DNA from: Morinoia aosen
Taxonomy: Eukaryota > Arthropoda > Malacostraca > Amphipoda > Talitridae
Length of the DNA: 64,000 bases
NCBI GenBank assembly: GCA_030386875.1
Contig: CM059579.1
Location: forward strand, 17,580,484-17,644,483
Direction of reading: 5' to 3'
This document shows positions 1 to 12,394 of the stretch, piece by piece (position 1 is the first letter of the stretch; each line of letters starts with the position of its first letter). Below the pieces are notes generated by a model that was not told where the DNA came from, ran no database searches, and saw nothing but the letters and a program-made list of their open reading frames with translations. The position numbers and the translations under genes were made by a program.

Positions 1-56
1 TGATATTCATTAGAGTAGAAAATAATTGTGTTGTCAGATATTCTTATACTTAAATC

Positions 57-815
57 ATGCACTGGTCAGTACACTGCTAAGCACTACATTGTACACTGCT
101 GAGCACTACATTGTACACTGCTGAGCACTACATTATACACTGCTGAGCACTACATTGTACACTGCTGAGCACTACATTATACACTGCTGAGCACTACATT
201 GTACACTGCTGAGCACTACATTGTACACTGCTGAGCACTACATTATACACTGCTGAGCACTACATTGTACACTGCTGAGCACTACATTGTACACTGCTGA
301 GCACTACATTGTACACTGCTAAGCACTACATTGTACACTGCTGAGCACTACATTGTACACTGCTGAGCACTACATTGTACACTGCTGAGCACTACATTAT
401 ACACTGCTGAGCACTACATTGTACACTGCTGAGCACTACATTGTACACTGCTGAGCAATACATTGCATACTGCATAGCACTACATCGTACACTGCATGGC
501 ACTACATTGTACACTGCTGAGCACTACATTATACGCTACTGAGCACTACATTGTATACTGCATAGCACTACATCGTACACTGCATACTACATCATCGTCC
601 ACTGCATAGCACTACATCGTACACTGCATAGCACTACATCGTACACTGCATAGCACTACATTGTACACTACATAGCACTACATTGTACACTGCTCAGCAC
701 AGCATTGTAAACTGCATTACAATAAAATATAAACAGCTCAGCACCACATTGTAAGCTGCTCAGCACCACCACACTGTACATTTCTCAGCACTGCATTGTA
801 CACTGCTGACGGTAC
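57..815. repeat. 22-bp tandem array (about 34 copies)
   Basis: Head-to-tail 22-bp units built around GCACTACATTGTACACTGCT with GA completing the unit. The first 20 or so copies are nearly identical (TTGTACAC or TTATACAC variants). From about 465 the units drift to a GCATAGCACTACATCGTACA type, and after about 660 they become ragged and fade by 815. There are no unique spacers between units and no coding potential, because TGA occurs in each unit. This is a minisatellite with a homogenised core and a decayed edge. Confidence 0.97.
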
Positions 816-2089
816 ACTGATGGAAACCGATTTGTGGGTTTGCTGTCGCGAGATGGTTTATTGCCTCGCGGAGTCGCATTAAAGGTCACGGAGTCTCGCA
901 ATTCTACGACTCTACTGTTTATCCTACTCGTTTTTAATTTTACCTGCCTAAGTCTGTGATTTATTTTTATATTTTTGGGTCATTAGTTATTTTTTTAAAG
1001 GTGTTAGTGTTATTGAAAATACGCAAATCGATAAAATAGCTTATAGTTAACACAATAGCTCTGCAGGAGATCAGGCAGTTTAAAAATAAAAACGCATATC
1101 ACGAAGTTTCTGATAAATGGAATAAATATAATGGGTAGTACTCATAAAATTCGAAATGGCTGTCATATTCTCTTCTTGAATTTGCATTGAAAACTAGGCA
1201 ATACCTCTACCTCGTTAATTATGCTCTTAATTTCTCATCTGTTAATAAATTTCTTTGCTTTCGGTGCTGTCATTGCCTGAACACTTTTCAACCATTTCTT
1301 CATATTTTTTTCTTCATTACCTCTCGAAGTTGCTCAGTGACACGCTGAGTGCCGAATTTAACTTTGGTGAGTGAGTTTTACTATTTGATTACATGAATTT
1401 CGTGTTCTGAGATCGTTTTGATATTTTAGACTCCTTCACATCTTGATCTTTAGTAATTTCTGTGGTCTCCATATCGTTGCAGTATCGCCTGCAGCCCTCA
1501 ACTTCCCGCTGCTGGCGTAACTGCAGCCCTAGACAAGAGGGCTGAGCTCAGCATCATTCCCGTGTTACGCTCCTGCTGAGGTTGTGTTCAGACTCGGTCG
1601 CCAATTCGGGAGTTGCTGATGGTACTGAGAGGTGCGTTTTGGTCATTTGTTGCTTCGCTATATACGAACTTAATTTGTATTATATTTTCTTCCACGTGCT
1701 TCATTATTCAGAAATGATTTCCCTATTACAGGGTGGTGATTAATCTACTCTAGTGGTGCTGGGGTTTCCCACTCCACAATATCCAGAATAAGTTCGGCTG
1801 CTGCTGCGTGAAGCTATGTTTTGCAGGCTTATGAGGCCCGTCTGTCAACTTAACGCTTTGAATGGGAGCTTAGGCTCTTTTTCACACCATCCCTCGGGCC
1901 ATTTTGACCAAATACTGATATTAAAATATAAAGAAAAATTTCTCATAAAAAACACAAATACAATACGTATTCGACCTCTGTGGCTGCTCTTGCAACGTTT
2001 AATCAAACTTGAATTTGAAATTGGTTGTCTTAATTTTTAGGAGTGTGCAAAATCTTAAGACTCAAGGCCACATTGCAGAGCGCGCAAGT
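816..2089. other. no gene recognised
   Basis: AT-rich unique sequence with one moderately GC-rich patch at about 1490-1640. A GTGAGT donor-like site near 1367 has only a tiny possible exon before it, so I do not call one. Nothing else is supported. Confidence 0.6.
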
Positions 2090-2740
2090 CCACATTTTAC
2101 AGTGCAAAAGTCCACACAACACACACCAGAACTCAATACCACATCGTCCAGTACAAAAGTCCACACAACACACACCACAACACAATACCACATCGTCCAG
2201 TACAAAAGTCCACACAACACACACCAGAACACAATACCTCATCGTCCAGTACAAATGTCCACACAACACATACCAGAACACAATACCACATCGTCCAATA
2301 CAAAAGTCCACACAACACACACCAGAACACAATACCACATCGTCCAGTACAAAAGTCCACACAACACACATTAGAACTCAATACCACATCGTCCAGTACA
2401 AAAGTCCACACAACACACACCAGAACTCAATACCACATCGTCCAGTACAAAAGTCCACACAACACACACCAGAACTCAATACCACATCGTCCATTACAAA
2501 AGTCCACACAACACACACCAGAACTCAATACCACATCGTCCAGTACAAAAGTCCACACAACACACACCAGAACTCATTACCAAATCGTCCAGTACAAAAG
2601 TCCACACAACACACACCAGAACACAATACCGCATCGTCCAGTGAACAAGTTTACTTGTCACACACCAGAACACAAATCACAAGTCCGCACAACACACACC
2701 AGAACACGCGACACACACCAGAACACGACACACCAGAAAG
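2090..2740. repeat. 49-bp tandem array (about 11 copies plus degenerate tail)
   Basis: Units of exactly 49 bp start with CCACACAACACACACCAGAA and end with GTCCAGTACAAAAGT. Regular copies run to about 2640, then a shorter degenerate ACACACCAGAACAC tail runs to 2740. No TAA, TAG or TGA occurs in the + strand unit, so all three + frames stay open. Because 49 is not a multiple of 3, the apparent 233-codon and 121-codon frames simply cycle through the three translations. They are not evidence of a protein. Confidence 0.96.
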
Positions 2741-2935
2741 GTAAGCACGCAACAATCGGTGCGGCCAGAACGCGTCTCAGCAGCACACGGGCGCCTCCCA
2801 ACGAGCGCCAGGGGAGCGCGGCGCTGAGGTGAGCAACGCTGCGCTCTGCGGCTCCTGCGTCTCTTGTGCTTCCAACGACGTCTGGGCTGAATTTTGGCGG
2901 CGTCTGCATTGGGAGTTTTGAGTGGCGCAGTGATG
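2741..2935. other. GC/CpG-rich patch after the 49-bp array
   Basis: About 190 bp clearly richer in GC and CpG than its surroundings, starting exactly where the 49-bp array ends. It holds two donor-like sites on the + strand, AAAG|GTAAGC at 2741 and GCTGAG|GTGAGC near 2830. A promoter or first exon is possible, but no core promoter motif or coding frame is convincing. A GC-rich patch also follows the 40-bp array at 56.7 kb. Confidence 0.35.
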
Positions 2936-5900
2936 ATGTGTGCTGTTTTGTTAATCTGTTGTTGGTGTCATGATGTTTGTATAGAATGAAATGCTGATGT
3001 GTGTTTGTTTGTTTTGAGGTCTGGTGTGAAGGTAGAATATGATATTGATTAAAATTGGGAATGAGAGATAGAGAAACAAAGGAGTAATTAATATTTACGA
3101 GATACGCGGAGAACGTGATTAAGTCTACGGATATTACAACCAGTATTTAAGTAACTCACGACACCTGCGATAGTATTTGAAATACCAGTTGGGATGGAGT
3201 TACTTCCTCATATCTATTGAAAATCAGAACATAATGATCTCAAAATATTTTAAAATTGAAGTCTAATCGAACTCTCGAATAAAATGACGGGCAGAAACTC
3301 CTATCAACTCGACATTTTTCTCCCTAAGGCAGGAACTCCAACGCTACCGTATGTACAGTATTAAACTTGCATGAATGCACACTCCACGACAAGGTGCCAC
3401 GTACGCTTTACGGATGTTATCTCCCATTCAAGATTTGAGCCATAAAGTGTAGAGCAAGGACTCTATTACAGGGAGTACTGCACTGAAACAGCAACAGTGT
3501 GCCGTGTGCCGCCGTCAGCAGTGGTTGTGTCGAAGCTCGCTCGTGTCGCAGGTTATCTTCTCTCTAACTGGTGCCCTGCTCTCTTACTCTGCTCCAGTTC
3601 TTAGGTCGTAGAATAAACAAACCTTAATTTCCAGTCTGAGATGCTAAATCTTGCCGTGTTTTTCGTCTGTGTTTATTTAGTGTAGAAAGTTATGCTTAAA
3701 ATAACATATCAGAAGTCTATTATCAAGGCTTTGTTTGAGATGCCGCAGAGTTGCCCCGCAATCGATGTCTATAATGACACGCGAGTAAACAATGAATGTT
3801 TGACAGCAATTGGCAGCGCTGTAAGACTCCTGGTTTTTATTTCTGAACGAAGATAGTTTTTCTTATCACCAGAATATGAATTCATCTTTTGATAAATTTT
3901 TTGAGAGAAATGTCAATCAGGCTTGAGTGCATGCGAATGCTCATCAAAAACATGGATGCTACGTTAAATGGAAATAGCAACAAAGATCAAATATATTCTA
4001 AGGTCGTGAATTAGCCCCAGACTGATCGCGAGCAATGGAGCAAATTGTTACGAAGCACGATAACATTTCACAATAAAATTCATCACGGGTTTACATCAAA
4101 AATATTTTGAAATTTTCTCTCAAAAAACAAAGAATTTCAAAATTAATTTTATCCTTGTGCATTCTATCTTTCAACAACGTGCAAGCATGGCCGTGGAGGG
4201 CTTTTTTCCCCCTGAACTCTCTTTTGTGACAAGAAATTACTTTTACTTAAATTCACTTTGTTAAAATGAAGATTAAAAAGCTTCTTTGGAAAAACTCTGA
4301 GTCTTTTAAAAGTTTTAGTTTGTAAATGCGCGTGCCATGAAAGATCGCGATCCCTTTGGCCGACCTGACTGATCATGTAGAATAGTTAATGTGAGGCGAG
4401 AGGGCAGGACGACGCATAACTAACATGTCATGTTTTTTTCTTCTAGAGACCATGTTGGTCGAAAAATTAGTAAATTTATTCTCCTACCGAAATATTTCCT
4501 TAGAAAGCTACGGATGATTTATTCGGACTATCATCATCTGCGTCATGCTGAGAGCTTTAAACCATTATTTCAAGTAATTGTAATTCAGGAGAAGTTACAC
4601 GTTTAAGTCTAGCTCGAACGAAACGTAGTCAAGATACTACAAATCAAACGAAATGGCGTTCCTGTGAGCTGGAAGTGAAACTGAACGTTACATCGACACT
4701 GCAACGACGTGATTTAACGCACTGATTCTACGTCTCATGTGAGTATTGGTAACTTTCACGCAAAAATTTTTTTTACCAGCACCTAAATGTAAATTTAAAC
4801 TATAATTTTCATACAAAACATTCCAGGTCTGATGTTCAATTGAAATTATGTTTACCTTCGATGTATCCCATCAAGCTGTGCATTGCGGTATGATTTCTGG
4901 ACGGACGGACAAAGAATATTTTACTCGCTTCAAGGTTCAAGAAATGAAAGTACCAATATTCAATTCATGTGATCAGAATTTGGGCCTAAGGTAAGTTATC
5001 AGTAACATTCCAGTAGAAATAAAAAATAAAGGTGCATTAAACTTGACTGTTTGTTTATTTTATTTTAGCTTTAGTGTATAAGGCAAAAGTTCAAATTTTT
5101 TTTTACTGACCAAAGTGATGACAAGCAAGGAGAGAATCGATGTCCGTTCTATCAGAGAAATTTTTGCAGTAGAAGTTTTACAAATATTAAATTCGAGTCA
5201 ATCATTTGTGAACCTCGAAGAGCAAGAAAAATTCATTATTAAATAATTTATTACACAATCAGGTAAGTGTGAATGTGCCATTGCTCGAAAATAGCAAGCT
5301 AATTTCAATTCTTTAGAATGTACATTGTGGTACAAGTATCAATAGCTTCGATATTGCTTCAAAGTTGTCTTGCATAGCGTATACCACGTTTTTCTCAATG
5401 CCCTATAGCATTTAGTGGAAAATTCAACGCCTTAAGGAAAACATTTTTCATGCCCATGTTAATATTCTAACTTTCAAGGAGGAAATACCTTAACAGTGTA
5501 AGTAATTCAGGTTTTCATTGAATTAAATAAATAAATAAATTCTACACAGTAATGCGATCAGTTTGAGTTTTCCACGTCTCTGGAGTTGTAACCAACGGAT
5601 TAAATTTTTTTTCCGAGGGTTGCATGATGCTTCCTCAAACGTAAAAGTTATTTCATTAATGATGTGCTTACATATTAATGATTCACTTCGAATATATACA
5701 TCGGGGTTCTCAAGGACATAATTTCAGTGCTCGATCAAATAAACGCATGAAACAAACCAGGAAGCTCAGCAAAAAGTTTAAGAAGTGTAGAATTCGGCTC
5801 CAAAATCCATAGTACTGCTGAAGTAATGTGTCTGAAGATACCTGAAGTATTCTGAGAAACCCTTTCTTTTGGGATCATGACTCGTTTATTATTCAAAAAT

Positions 5901-6443
5901 CTTCCCTCGCAATACAGCATTCATGCAGGGTGTGCTTACATTCCACAAAACAATTTCAAGGAAAAAATTATTGAAACCCGTAAATATCCATCGCCCAATG
6001 TGTTGTCATTTTCACTGGAAAACTGAAATAAAACTGCAATTTTTAGCATTTTCCCCGAATTTTAATAGCGTAGTAATTTACACGCGAGTTTTTTCAGAGA
6101 TGTCCGCACCTCAATAAGCCGACCTTGTTACACACTCGCATCATGCGACACAGAGCGCACCACTACGGAGTGGCGTTGACATTTTTCGCCATAAGATTCA
6201 CAGGATCTTAACCTGTGCACTACCGCCTCGGAGTCTGCATCTCGATCAGTGCTCATGCTGCCTCGTTAAGTGTTGAAATTTAACCCCCCCCCCAAAAAAA
6301 AATTCATATAACCGAGCAAATGAAAGTATAGGGCACCAGATTAGCGCTTGCCAGACGTGGGATTTGATACACCCTCACCTACAAATTATCTACTTGTCAA
6401 AGAGGAAGCTAAATGCGCACACATTTGCTCCTGTGCATTGCAG
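2936..6443. other. no gene recognised
   Basis: Mostly AT-rich unique sequence with short AAAT runs (for example near 5525). A strong donor AAG|GTAAGT near 4990 has no open frame behind it. I see no RNA gene or transposon. Confidence 0.55.
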
Positions 6444-6515
6444 GCAGTAAATCACTTCACTGAAAGTACCGACATTAGTGTCCAATTTGTCAACAATCTC
6501 CATGACTCTGACGAG
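6444..6515 (+). CDS. candidate internal exon (24 codons), unknown gene
   Basis: What is seen: a pyrimidine-rich acceptor ending CTGTGCATTGCAG at 6443, a 72-bp stretch open in one frame only (starting AVNHFTES and ending LHDSDE), and a donor GACGAG|GTGAGC at 6516. Both introns would be phase 0. The other two frames have stops inside the 72 bp. The product is not recognised, and a 24-codon exon carries too little sequence to assign a family. It could be a chance pairing of splice-like signals in AT-rich DNA. Other candidate exons on the same strand lie at 14.4 and 18.0 kb, but whether they join is inference. Confidence 0.28.
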
Positions 6516-9036
6516 GTGAGCTGCTCGAACCCTTTCCTCAGAGTTCTTTGATGTTCGTTAACAGCTGTTATTGGTGGCTTTCCTCTGCGTGGTTTATTTG
6601 CAGCATTTACCTGGATTTCAGTTTATAGGCTCGGCCGCCTTCTCACGTAACTCATTTTGGGCTAAGTGTATGTACACACCGCTGAGCCTGTGACATCGCT
6701 CAATATAAATACGTTCTTTATTTGGTCTCTGAGTTTGACACAATAGACACAATCATTAAACATAATCATTTAACCCAATCATTAGATAGTCTTCAAAAAC
6801 AATCTCAAGGGCAATAAGTTGAATGTAATGTTCACATGAAAAAATATACTATGTTGTTTCTAAAAGCAGGAAGTTAGCCACAGGGAGGAATAAGCCACTA
6901 TCCATACATCATTTATTTCTGATGGATTCACTTGTATTTGATATGCACATATGGTTCATCCTAGGCGCGTCCTGGTCCGCTGCACAACAGTCCAACTATT
7001 GATTACGATTTCGCATTGAACGAAAACAAGTGGTTGATAACGATGGATATACAGGAGAGGCGGCGGAAGCGATTAGGCAGCAACACGGTCGATGAGAAAG
7101 ATAAGAGTTGCCACTCCAGCCAAAGAGGCTGGATTGGGCCTTCATTGTAGCGTTTGGGAGGGCTGTGTGATACCACGGAACTTACCAGTGATGAATGTCG
7201 ACCATGTAGGCAGAGTAAGGCAGGCTTTGCTTTATTCTCTATAGTGTACGAGACAATAAGAAAAGGAGAAAAATCTAAAAGATATCTCGTGTCAGACTTC
7301 TCTAGCAAGCATTACTGATCAAGAAATAATGGGGAAGCCTTTCCTTATTTTGCTTCTTGAGTTAGCATCTCAAGTTTCAGTTCAGCTGAGCCTGCATGCG
7401 TTTGTGGGAGAGAAGGACACGAACTACAGTGACGTGTGCAGCCTGCTCAGAGGGCTATAAAACAGTCCCAGGCAGCTCAACCCTGAGACACAATTACCTG
7501 AAGTCATTACCCGTCGTCTAATTTGCTTCTATTATTTTGCTGTGCCTCAGCTTTGGAGGTCGAGTTCTTCGGATGCTGAGGGTCTGGTTTGTAACGATGC
7601 TTCATTTGGACTGGTATCGGTACCAAGATTGCTGTGATAGTGGTACTCGTCTGTTTGTGCCCGTACACATGTCAAGATTGTGGCTCACGCTGAGTAGTGC
7701 TGCATTTGAAACCTTATTTTTATATAACTGTGCAGCATACAAGCGTACGTTCAAAAACCCAGCTTTTTGTAGAAAAACCATCGAAATGATATGAAACCCT
7801 GTAACTTATTTCATATACGAAAAAAATTCAATTTCTCACGTACACATAATATTCGAATATACCTTCACCTGCATATCAGAATCCGAATACGTTTGTTAGA
7901 ATATTCTGCTCGATATGACTTGTATAATATGTGGTTTCTACAGCGCAATGCCACACCATTTTTAGAACAGCAGAAAACTGTAGCTCGCACCCACACCTGA
8001 TGCCATTGGAATGCAGTAAGGCCAGAAAATCCTGCAAAACTTTGAGGTGCCTCTCAGTCACTCCTCCTGGCTTTTCATTTCGGTGAGCTACGAGGAGCAG
8101 AACGCTGAGCTCGTTCCTTATCTTTGTTTATTGTTCTTTGCTTCCATTCGATTTCGATGCGAAAGATTAAAGGCCTCCAGAAATTCCGTCGATTTTCGCC
8201 CTTATCGCAGCTCTCAATAATCCAGACGGCGGAAGAATTTCAATTGGACCGCTGTCGTTAGAGCTCTTTTGAACTTATGGTGTATGTGGTTCTCTTAGTC
8301 TTGTGAGCCAAGAATAAGTCTTAGAAGCTGAAACACCGTTCTTCACATCCCCAATATAAGTAACAGAGCTATAAAGTACAATAATACTTCAATCATTGGT
8401 AAGATACTTCTAAAAGCCTGAATTAGTTGATCATGACTCGTACTGAAGATATCAGTTTTATAAACGCTCGACTGAGATAGTAGCAGTAACAAGGAAGATG
8501 AGCAGGCTCGGGTTACGATATGTTTATGGCTTACTCGCTGTTTGGCTTGCTCGCTTTCGGCAAAGTTGGAAAGTATTTTTTATTGCAACGTAGTTGGAGG
8601 GCACAATAAAGCGTCATCTCAATTTCTAGGTATTGTTCGTACAGATCATGAGCTAGATTTTATTATTATTATTTGGCTTCCCATGGAGGCCATACGAGGC
8701 CTTCCCAATCTCGAATATTACGTTTTACGTTGCCCTGCGCATTGCTAGCCTTTCTTCTTTTACTCAGAGTACACTACGACTGTGTGTAATCAAAAGATAT
8801 CACGTCATTTGAAATATAGTACTCTATTCTCTCAAGTAGGTTTTGAAATTTATTGCTAATTCTTGAAAAAGCAACGCTTCGGAATTTCATTGAATAACGA
8901 TGAGAGACAAACTTTAATTTCGTTCGCTACAATCCCGATTAGGAATCTGACTACGTGTTTCTGTTCCTTCAGACTATTTAGGCACCCTCTAACTGTTTCA
9001 CGAACGATGCACTGCTCGCTTATACGCTTTATAATA
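6516..9036. other. no gene recognised
   Basis: Unique sequence. On the minus strand, 7186-7238 is a 53-bp stretch between a long pyrimidine tract ending CACTATAG and a donor CTG|GTAAGT. It is too short to call as an exon on its own. A frame open from about 8863 into the array below starts in unique sequence but shows no recognisable domain. Confidence 0.5.
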
Positions 9037-9790
9037 CTGCACTACGCACACCACACGAACTCTGCACTACGCTCACCGCACGAACTCTGCACTACGCACA
9101 CCGCACGAACTCTGCACTACACAGCACCGCACGAACTCTGCATTACGCACACAGCACAAAATCTGCACTACGCACACCGCACGATCTCTGCACTACGCAC
9201 ACCGCACGAACTCTGCACTACGCACACCACACGAACTCTGCACTACGCACACCGCACGAACTCTGCACTACGCACACCGCACGAACTCTGCACTACGCAC
9301 ACCGCACGAACTCTGCACTACGCAACACCGCACGAACTCTGCACTACGCACACCGCACGAACTCTGCACTACGCACACCGCACGAACTCTGCACTACACA
9401 GCACCGCACGAACTCTGCACTACGCACACAGTACGAAATCTACACTACGCACACCGCACGATCTCTGCACTACGCACACTGCACGAACTCTGCACTACGC
9501 ACACCACACGAACTCTGCACTACGCACACCGCACGAACTCTGCACTACGCACACCGCACGATCTCTGCACTACGCACAGCGCACGAACTCTGCACTACGC
9601 ACACCGCACGAACTCTGCACTACGCACACCGCACGAACTCTGCACTACGCACACCGCACGAACTCTGCACTACGCACACCGCACGAACTCTACACTACGC
9701 ACACCGCACGAACTCTGCACTACGCAGCACCGCACGAACTCTGCACTACGCACACCACACGAACTCTGCACTACGCACACCACACGAACA
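9037..9790. repeat. 25-bp tandem array (about 30 copies)
   Basis: Units read CTGCACTACGCACACCGCAC plus GAACT. Most copies are 25 bp, with scattered 24- and 26-bp variants such as CGCAACACCGC and ACACAGCACCGC. The + strand unit has no stop triplet in any frame, so a 313-codon frame runs through the array with a 25-residue period (75 bp). One-base indels do not interrupt it, which is expected of a stop-free repeat and argues against selection for a protein. The heptamer GCACTAC also occurs in the 22-bp array at the start of the window. Confidence 0.96.
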
Positions 9791-9800
9791 CCCTTTCCCC

Positions 9801-11649
9801 GTAGTGTGCATATCGAGCCGATGAAGCGGGGCAATATTTTATGCACTTCCCGAGTTCTGCTCTTATTGCATCTCAGGCCAAATTTCCAGGCAGCTTGCGG
9901 CAGGAAATCAGAAGTCCGCTGACGATAATACTAAGCGACGCCTGGCGGGCCCTTTTTATTATTAAAACTGCGCTCTTGCACTGCCATCGTTTTCTATGGA
10001 AAAATGCGTTGTTCCGCTGCAACTGGTGCCGCAAAAACTTCTCACAAAGATATTGAAAGTTGAAAATAACGTTCTAGCAGACATGAATGAATAAGAATTC
10101 GTCCCAGATGCCACCGGTGTGAAAAAAGTAGACAAAGTCGGTCGAGACATTAAAGGGAAGTCGTGCGGCTTTGTATGAGAAAATGAGAGCTCGCGCAGAC
10201 AAGGCGGGGTTATTTTCTTTGCATTCCCAGTGTAAATTGAACTTCAACGAGAAACCAAAGAGAAATACTTCGATGACAATGGAAAATAGTTCAAAAAGAA
10301 TGATCGAAGGCCACCGCTTGGATGTATTACCGAGATTTATGGTCGGATATCTGAAGGGAGAATAATTTTGTTCGCTACTTCGATGATATGAAAGGCTTCA
10401 ACAGTGTTTTCGGTATTGATTTTTAACGCTTATGAAATTAGAAGCCACCAGTAAAATCGAAGGAAAACTTCGGTCTGCATGAGTGCTAATGATTGTACGA
10501 CCAAGCAATCGATAACACGCACAAAAACCACGCGTGCGAGACATGCCGGAACGTTGCGTCTTAATATAATCCCAGTGAGTGCTCACAAAGCGGACATTTT
10601 AAGAACTCAAATGATATCCTTGCATTATTAGACCAGAAATAAATTTTGACAAATAATGACCTAACGTTGTTTCACGGTTCACAGGCACTGATTTGTGCAA
10701 GTTGAATGAACTATTCACTAGGATATTCATGGTAGAGCGTGATCATTAATTTTTCAAAGCATCTTCTTTAGGGAAATAAGTTCGACGCTATAAGCGGAGT
10801 TATTAATTTTTTGCGTCTGCGAAAGGTGTATAATAAACATGACATACTAAACAGGGTAAATATGGGTCTCATGTGATCAGCATTTAAATCTGAAATCAAC
10901 GCAGATCCCTCAAATTCAAGCCCCATATGACATATTTCTATCCAAGTTTTAATTATTGAAGCAGCTACGTTTTTCCGAGATAGCAATAGCTTCTTACTTC
11001 CTATCAATGAAATATATTTTTTTCTCTTCAGTTCAAAAGTTTTACTACTCCGTGTTATCCCATTTTGGAGAAAGTGGCTTCAGTGCTAGTTTTCCAGAAA
11101 TATTACAACGTTATACGAGGTAAATTAACTCTAAGGAAAAGTTCTGAGAGCCAGGGGATCACCGTACTCTAAAATAGCACGCGCTCTATTACAGTTAATA
11201 GAGTATTTTCTCTTGTATCAAACACAGGCACAGTGAACAACAATGGTTGTGTGAGTTCCGGAGCGAAAAGCCCAACCGCTTTACAACACTGTCGAGTGGA
11301 ATCTGTCTTACTCCGCTTCGCAGAGTCGGCAGAACGAAGTACGAAGAGGCAGAGCGAACCCCAAAGTAAAAATTAAATTGTGCCACAAGAGGAACTCCTA
11401 CTGCGAAAAGCAGGGTATGAGAATATAAACTGGTATGAAAGGCAGTCCTCTTACAAAAGAACTCTTTCAATTATACAATAGTACCTCGCGAGAATAAGTT
11501 TTGGTGGTTTCGTATCCGTACAGAACGAAAAACTTGCAACGTTCCACTTCTTGCAAAAAAATAAATGCCAGACATTTTACTTCAGTGTAAATTGCAATCG
11601 ATTGTGGCCTGCTGTCGGCCACCTTCCCGTAGAGAGGAGAAGCCTGGGA
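9801..11649. other. no gene recognised
   Basis: Unique AT-rich sequence. Several short open frames, none with a recognisable domain or splice context. Confidence 0.55.
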
Positions 11650-11651
11650 TA

Positions 11652-12394
11652 CGAGGCATGTCTAAAAAGTATCCGACCTTTGGCCAAAAATATTATTTCG
11701 AATACCTGACGGAGTTGGGACCCTAATCCCCTTCAAAGTAGGCCCTTGTGCTTGCAAACACTTAGCTCACCGATCCTTCCACTGCTGCATGGAAACACCT
11801 CTGGAAGTCTTCTTTTGGAATTGTGTTCAGCTCCGTCGTCGCGTTTACTGTTCGACTGTGTTACTCCGTCGATGCTGACTGTTTTCTCTAATGTCCATGG
11901 AATTGTGAGTCACGAATACGCTCCAGAAAGACAAACAGTGAAAAAGGAGGGCTATCAAGATGTTCTCCGGCGACTCCGTGACGCAGTTCGGCGTCAAAGA
12001 CCTGACATGTGGACGGCGAACAACTGGCACTTGCATCATGACAACGCCCCCGCACGTTCACCTCAATTGATCTACACTTTCTTCGCCAAACATGGAATTA
12101 CGGCCGTTCGCCAACCTCCCTACTCTCCAGACCTGGCTCCTTGAGACTTCTGGTTGTTTCCAAAATTGAAGACGCCACTGAAAGGATCCCGTTTTGAGAG
12201 TAGAGACGAGATAATGTGGAATGCGATGACAGAGCTGAGCACCATTCCCAAAGAAGACTTCCAGAGGTGTTTCCAAGGGCTAAGTGTGTGCAAGCACAAG
12301 GGGCCTACTTTGAAGGGGATGAGGGTCCCAACTCCGTCAGGTATTCGAAATATTATTTCTGGCCAAAGGTCGAATACTTTTTAGACAGGCCTCG
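11652..12394 (+). mobile_element. fold-back mariner derivative, non-autonomous
   Basis: Ends are inverted copies of CGAGGCNTGTCTAAAAAGT. A TA dinucleotide precedes the left end (11650-11651), as expected for mariner; the right flank reads TTTGTA, so the right target duplication is lost or altered. The inverted homology is not limited to short termini. From 11652 to about 11850 the sequence matches the reverse complement of about 12195-12394, including the part encoding the transposase C-terminus. Only the catalytic-to-C-terminal part of the transposase remains between the arms. The 5' end of a mariner has therefore been replaced by an inverted copy of its 3' end. At 743 bp it is about half the usual 1.3 kb. 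Confidence 0.85.
11876..12330 (+). pseudogene. mariner transposase, C-terminal fragment
   Basis: Role of the family: DDD/DD34D cut-and-paste transposase acting on mariner terminal repeats at TA sites. Seen here: a VFSNVHGIVSHEY segment where the family has its first catalytic aspartate (replaced by N), then APERQTV, then WHLHHDNAPAR with the second aspartate. Next comes PPYSPDLAP, followed by DFWLFPKLK with the third, at D34D spacing. A TGA codon sits directly before that third aspartate (12142-12144), and the N-terminal helix-turn-helix half is absent. The tail up to the GPTLKG region is readable after the stop. The gene cannot make an active enzyme. Confidence 0.88.

Noticed and set aside
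57-815. CRISPR-like look of short regular repeats
   Set aside because: Units are contiguous without unique spacers, and the locus is eukaryotic minisatellite DNA.
2043-2744. 233-codon frame with STQHTPEHN repeats
   Set aside because: By-product of the stop-free 49-bp array; no start or splice context.
4827-4990. Possible exon before a perfect AAG|GTAAGT donor
   Set aside because: All three frames between the nearest acceptor and the donor contain stops.
7186-7238. Minus-strand 53-bp micro-exon
   Set aside because: Splice signals are good, but 53 bp is too short to distinguish from chance without transcripts.
8863-9804. 313-codon frame rich in H, T, L and R
   Set aside because: It is translation of the 25-bp array, whose unit has no stop in any + frame and tolerates indels.
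9960-10365. Possible gene from short frames on both strands
   Set aside because: No domain, splice pair or codon bias; frames overlap each other without preference.
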